The notes under the pieces were generated by a model. It was not told where the DNA came from, did no database searches, and saw nothing but the letters and a program-made list of their open reading frames with translations. Shown here piece after piece: positions 62,573 through 64,000 of a stretch of DNA of 64,000 nt (position 1 is the first letter of the stretch; each line of letters opens with the position of its first letter). This DNA comes from Natrarchaeobaculum sulfurireducens (GTDB taxonomy: Archaea > Halobacteriota > Halobacteria > Halobacteriales > Natrialbaceae), in assembly GCF_003430825.1 (NCBI RefSeq), contig NZ_CP024047.1, forward strand, positions 1,054,001 to 1,118,000, in the 5' to 3' direction. The position numbers and the translations under genes are program-made.

Positions 62573-62797
62573 TCAAAAAAGCGGCACCTCGAGTCCAGAC
62601 CAGTGTGTGTCAGAGCAGGTGTCTTCGGTCGGTTCGGCTCCTTCCCCTTCGCTCGAGGCGTGTGACTCGAGACTCGACATGAGGAGTCCGAGGACTTCCG
62701 GGTTGCTCAGGTCGTACCCCATCCGTTCCGAGAGTTCGCCTTTGATCGTCTCGAATCGGCGTGCCTTCGAGCCGTGAAGCTTGATGTGTGTAGTCAT
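62573..62797 (-). CDS. Small ribbon-helix-helix-like protein, copy 4
   Basis: 74 residues: TTHIKLHGSKARRFETIKGE, LSERMGYDLSNPEVLGLLMS, then an acidic 30-residue tail. The most divergent copy, yet it keeps the strand-helix-helix pattern and SNPEV. It converges with the protease gene. Confidence 0.8.
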   Translation of the reverse strand: MTTHIKLHGSKARRFETIKGELSERMGYDLSNPEVLGLLMSSLESHASSEGEGAEPTEDTCSDTHWSGLEVPLF

Positions 62798-63032
62798 AGC
62801 GTCAGGGGGTGTGATACCGTCGCGTTCTGAGTCGGCGGCTCGATTTGGCGCCCCCAGTTCATCCGAGACGCCTCGCTTCGGGTTCGTCTTCGCAGACTGC
62901 GTCCGTGTCGTGGTGAGAGGTGCCGATGGCTCGTGTCTGGCAGTCCTGTGTCATGGTTGGAATCTTCGAGACACGACGGCGACCGTTCGATCGCGTTTGG
63001 GTCCGTGTCGTCGGACGTAACCGGGAGGGAAC

Positions 63033-63410
63033 ACGTGAACTACCCTACCCTACCGCGCTCGGGGCTACTCGCCCCTCGGTTGTAGAGGGTGGGGCTTCCT
63101 GTTTCTGTGTCGGAGCTTGCATCCGACGTGGACACAGCGGCTCCAGACTCCGCAGGCGGCTTCCCTTTACGGGTGGTTCGGAGTGTCCCACTCCTACCGG
63201 ATGGACGCTCGGCCACAACCAACGGTGCGCGCTTCTTGTCGCGCTTGAACACCGCCGGAAGCGTGGTAAGCCGTACTACTCCCTTCGACTGCAGGGATAG
63301 TAAGGCCATACCATGCGGTGAAAATAAAACGATGGCGGCGCTGTATCCCCGCCCTACTCGCTCACTTCGTTCGCTCCTCGAGGACGGGGGCTTAGCGCCT
63401 ATAATCAGCT
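63033..63410 (-). mobile_element. IS200/IS605-type (IS1341-like) element remnant, tnpB mostly deleted
   Basis: On the minus strand, frame 63040-63309 ends AAVSTSDASSDTETGSPTLY and NRGASSPERGRVG, typical of haloarchaeal TnpB tails, then GTAGGGTAGGGTAGTTCACG marks the right end. The region from GSPTLYN to the end carries a GGGGCGAGTAGCCCC hairpin as in TnpB-linked omegaRNA. The other side (63337-63399) is a strong stem, GGCGCT...AGCGCC, with inner CCCCG/CGGGG, matching the left-end type. The catalytic core of TnpB is absent; both ends survive. Confidence 0.6.
63337..63399. repeat. Terminal hairpin of the IS605-type remnant
   Basis: GGCGCT pairs with AGCGCC at the base; CCCCG with CGGGG above it. 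The loop region tcgctcacttcgttcgctcc is itself nearly palindromic. Such subterminal hairpins are the recognition sites of TnpA transposases. Confidence 0.6.
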
Positions 63411-63500
63411 AAACCTCGGTCGAAAGGACAGCGGCGATCGGGAGGATGTGGGATGGTTCGGCGACGTGTTGCTCTTGCCGAGGCCCGACGACCGGTTCGA

Positions 63501-63620
63501 TCACCGGACTGTCGGCCTGCCGTAAAACCTCGCGGCGTAGGCGGACTCGAGGGCCGAACGCTGTCGCTCCGTGAGCGTGGCGTCGACCGTCTGTCGAAGG
63601 GTGTCCGATGGTGTACATTG
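63501..63620 (-). pseudogene. Fragment of a Bat-type HTH_10 regulator
   Basis: The frame reads LRQTVDATLTERQRSALESA and YAARFYGRPTVR before its stop. This is the first helix of an HTH_10 domain (compare LTEKQCGALEAAYLAGYYDW in the gene at 43275); the recognition helix is missing. The break lies about 90 bp from the IS605-type remnant, which may have caused it. Confidence 0.65.
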
Positions 63621-63681
63621 GCTGTGCCAGACCGAGGCCCATAGGTACCAGTGGTAGGAGTGGCGCGCCCGTTCGTAGCGT

Positions 63682-64000
63682 ATGGTATCTGAAACGGCCA
63701 CACCGACTGAGACTCGAACACAGCCGCGTTTCGAACCGTGGCAAGCAGGGCTCGTGGGCGGACTCGCCGGCGGCCTCGCGTTCGGCGTGCTAATGACGAT
63801 GGCGATGGAGACAGTCATCGAGATGGCGATCCCTGGAATGTACGGCTTCGGCCCGTCGCTCGCTCTCGGGTGGGCGATCCACGTGTTTCACTCGATCACC
63901 CTCGGCATCGTTTTCGCGCTCGTCCTCCAGATGACCGGGCTCGAGGACCGACTGGGAAGCAACGTCGCTATCGCCGGTGCGGGGCTCGCCTACGGGATCG
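63682..64000 (+). CDS. Membrane protein, N-terminal part (runs off window)
   Basis: 106 residues visible from the ATG: an acidic 20-residue head (VSETATPTETRTQPRFEPWQ), a glycine-rich helix AGLVGGLAGGLAFGVLMTMA, and a second helix with histidines (GWAIHVFHSITLGIVFALVL). The family is uncertain; glycine-rich two-helix modules of this kind occur in haloarchaeal proteins of unknown role. Coding continues beyond 64000. Confidence 0.72.
   Translation, partial: MVSETATPTETRTQPRFEPWQAGLVGGLAGGLAFGVLMTMAMETVIEMAIPGMYGFGPSLALGWAIHVFHSITLGIVFALVLQMTGLEDRLGSNVAIAGAGLAYGI

Larger units (their letters stand above)
62798..63681. other. 884-bp non-coding stretch with transposon and Bat debris
   Basis: No intact gene is supported. 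Bases 62800-63030 show nothing recognisable. A gutted IS200/IS605-type element occupies about 63033-63410, and a fragment of a Bat-type regulator 63501-63620. The possible promoter of the last gene is not obvious. Confidence 0.6.

Noticed and set aside
62781-63300. Possible gene on the plus strand within 62781-63300
   Set aside because: The frames are Arg/Ser/Cys-rich shadows; the region is better explained as an IS605-type remnant on the minus strand.

Overview
The window is a high-GC, CTCGAG-rich haloarchaeal chromosome segment. Support: very acidic proteins, leaderless genes with TATA-like boxes about 25-30 nt before the ATG, a Halobacterium-type [2Fe-2S] ferredoxin domain, bacterio-opsin-activator (Bat/HTH_10) regulators, Tat lipoproteins and a halolysin-like protease. 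Natrialbaceae-like content is my inference; species cannot be set from the sequence alone. No rRNA, tRNA or CRISPR array was seen.

Region 1 (1-22.3 kb) is a stress or dormancy island. Thirteen universal-stress-protein (USP) genes carry about sixteen USP domains. They are interleaved with a P2-type cation ATPase, a ferric-reductase-like membrane cytochrome, a tandem USP fused to a halophilic ferredoxin, AMP phosphorylase, a DUF389 membrane protein, a four-CBS protein with a ribosome-hibernation-like C-terminus, a pyridoxamine-oxidase-fold protein, an SDR enzyme, and remnants of a thiolase and a nicotinate phosphoribosyltransferase. The gene content resembles bacterial DosR/Anr hypoxia regulons.

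Region 2 (22.9-25.4 kb) holds two small membrane proteins and two lipoproteins. Region 3 (25.9-41.3 kb) is a cytochrome c and heme island: a di-heme peroxidase, CcmF, CcmB, CcmA, CcdA, CcmE, a 47-residue CcmD-like protein and CcmC, a thioredoxin, a DUF411 protein, a Moco oxidoreductase, and hemE, hemH and hemG. Together these could make heme, export it and attach it to the peroxidase; no CcmH was found.

Region 4 (42-63 kb) is an envelope and regulation island. It contains three long Ser/Asp/Glu/Arg repeat proteins whose only two cysteines sit 547-548 residues apart, lipoproteins, two large PAS/GAF/Bat regulators, four paralogous small ribbon-helix-helix-like proteins and a secreted subtilase. 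Region 5 (62.8-64 kb) holds a gutted IS200/IS605-type element, a broken Bat fragment and the start of a membrane protein. A family of about 112-123 bp palindromic MITE-like elements is scattered through the window.
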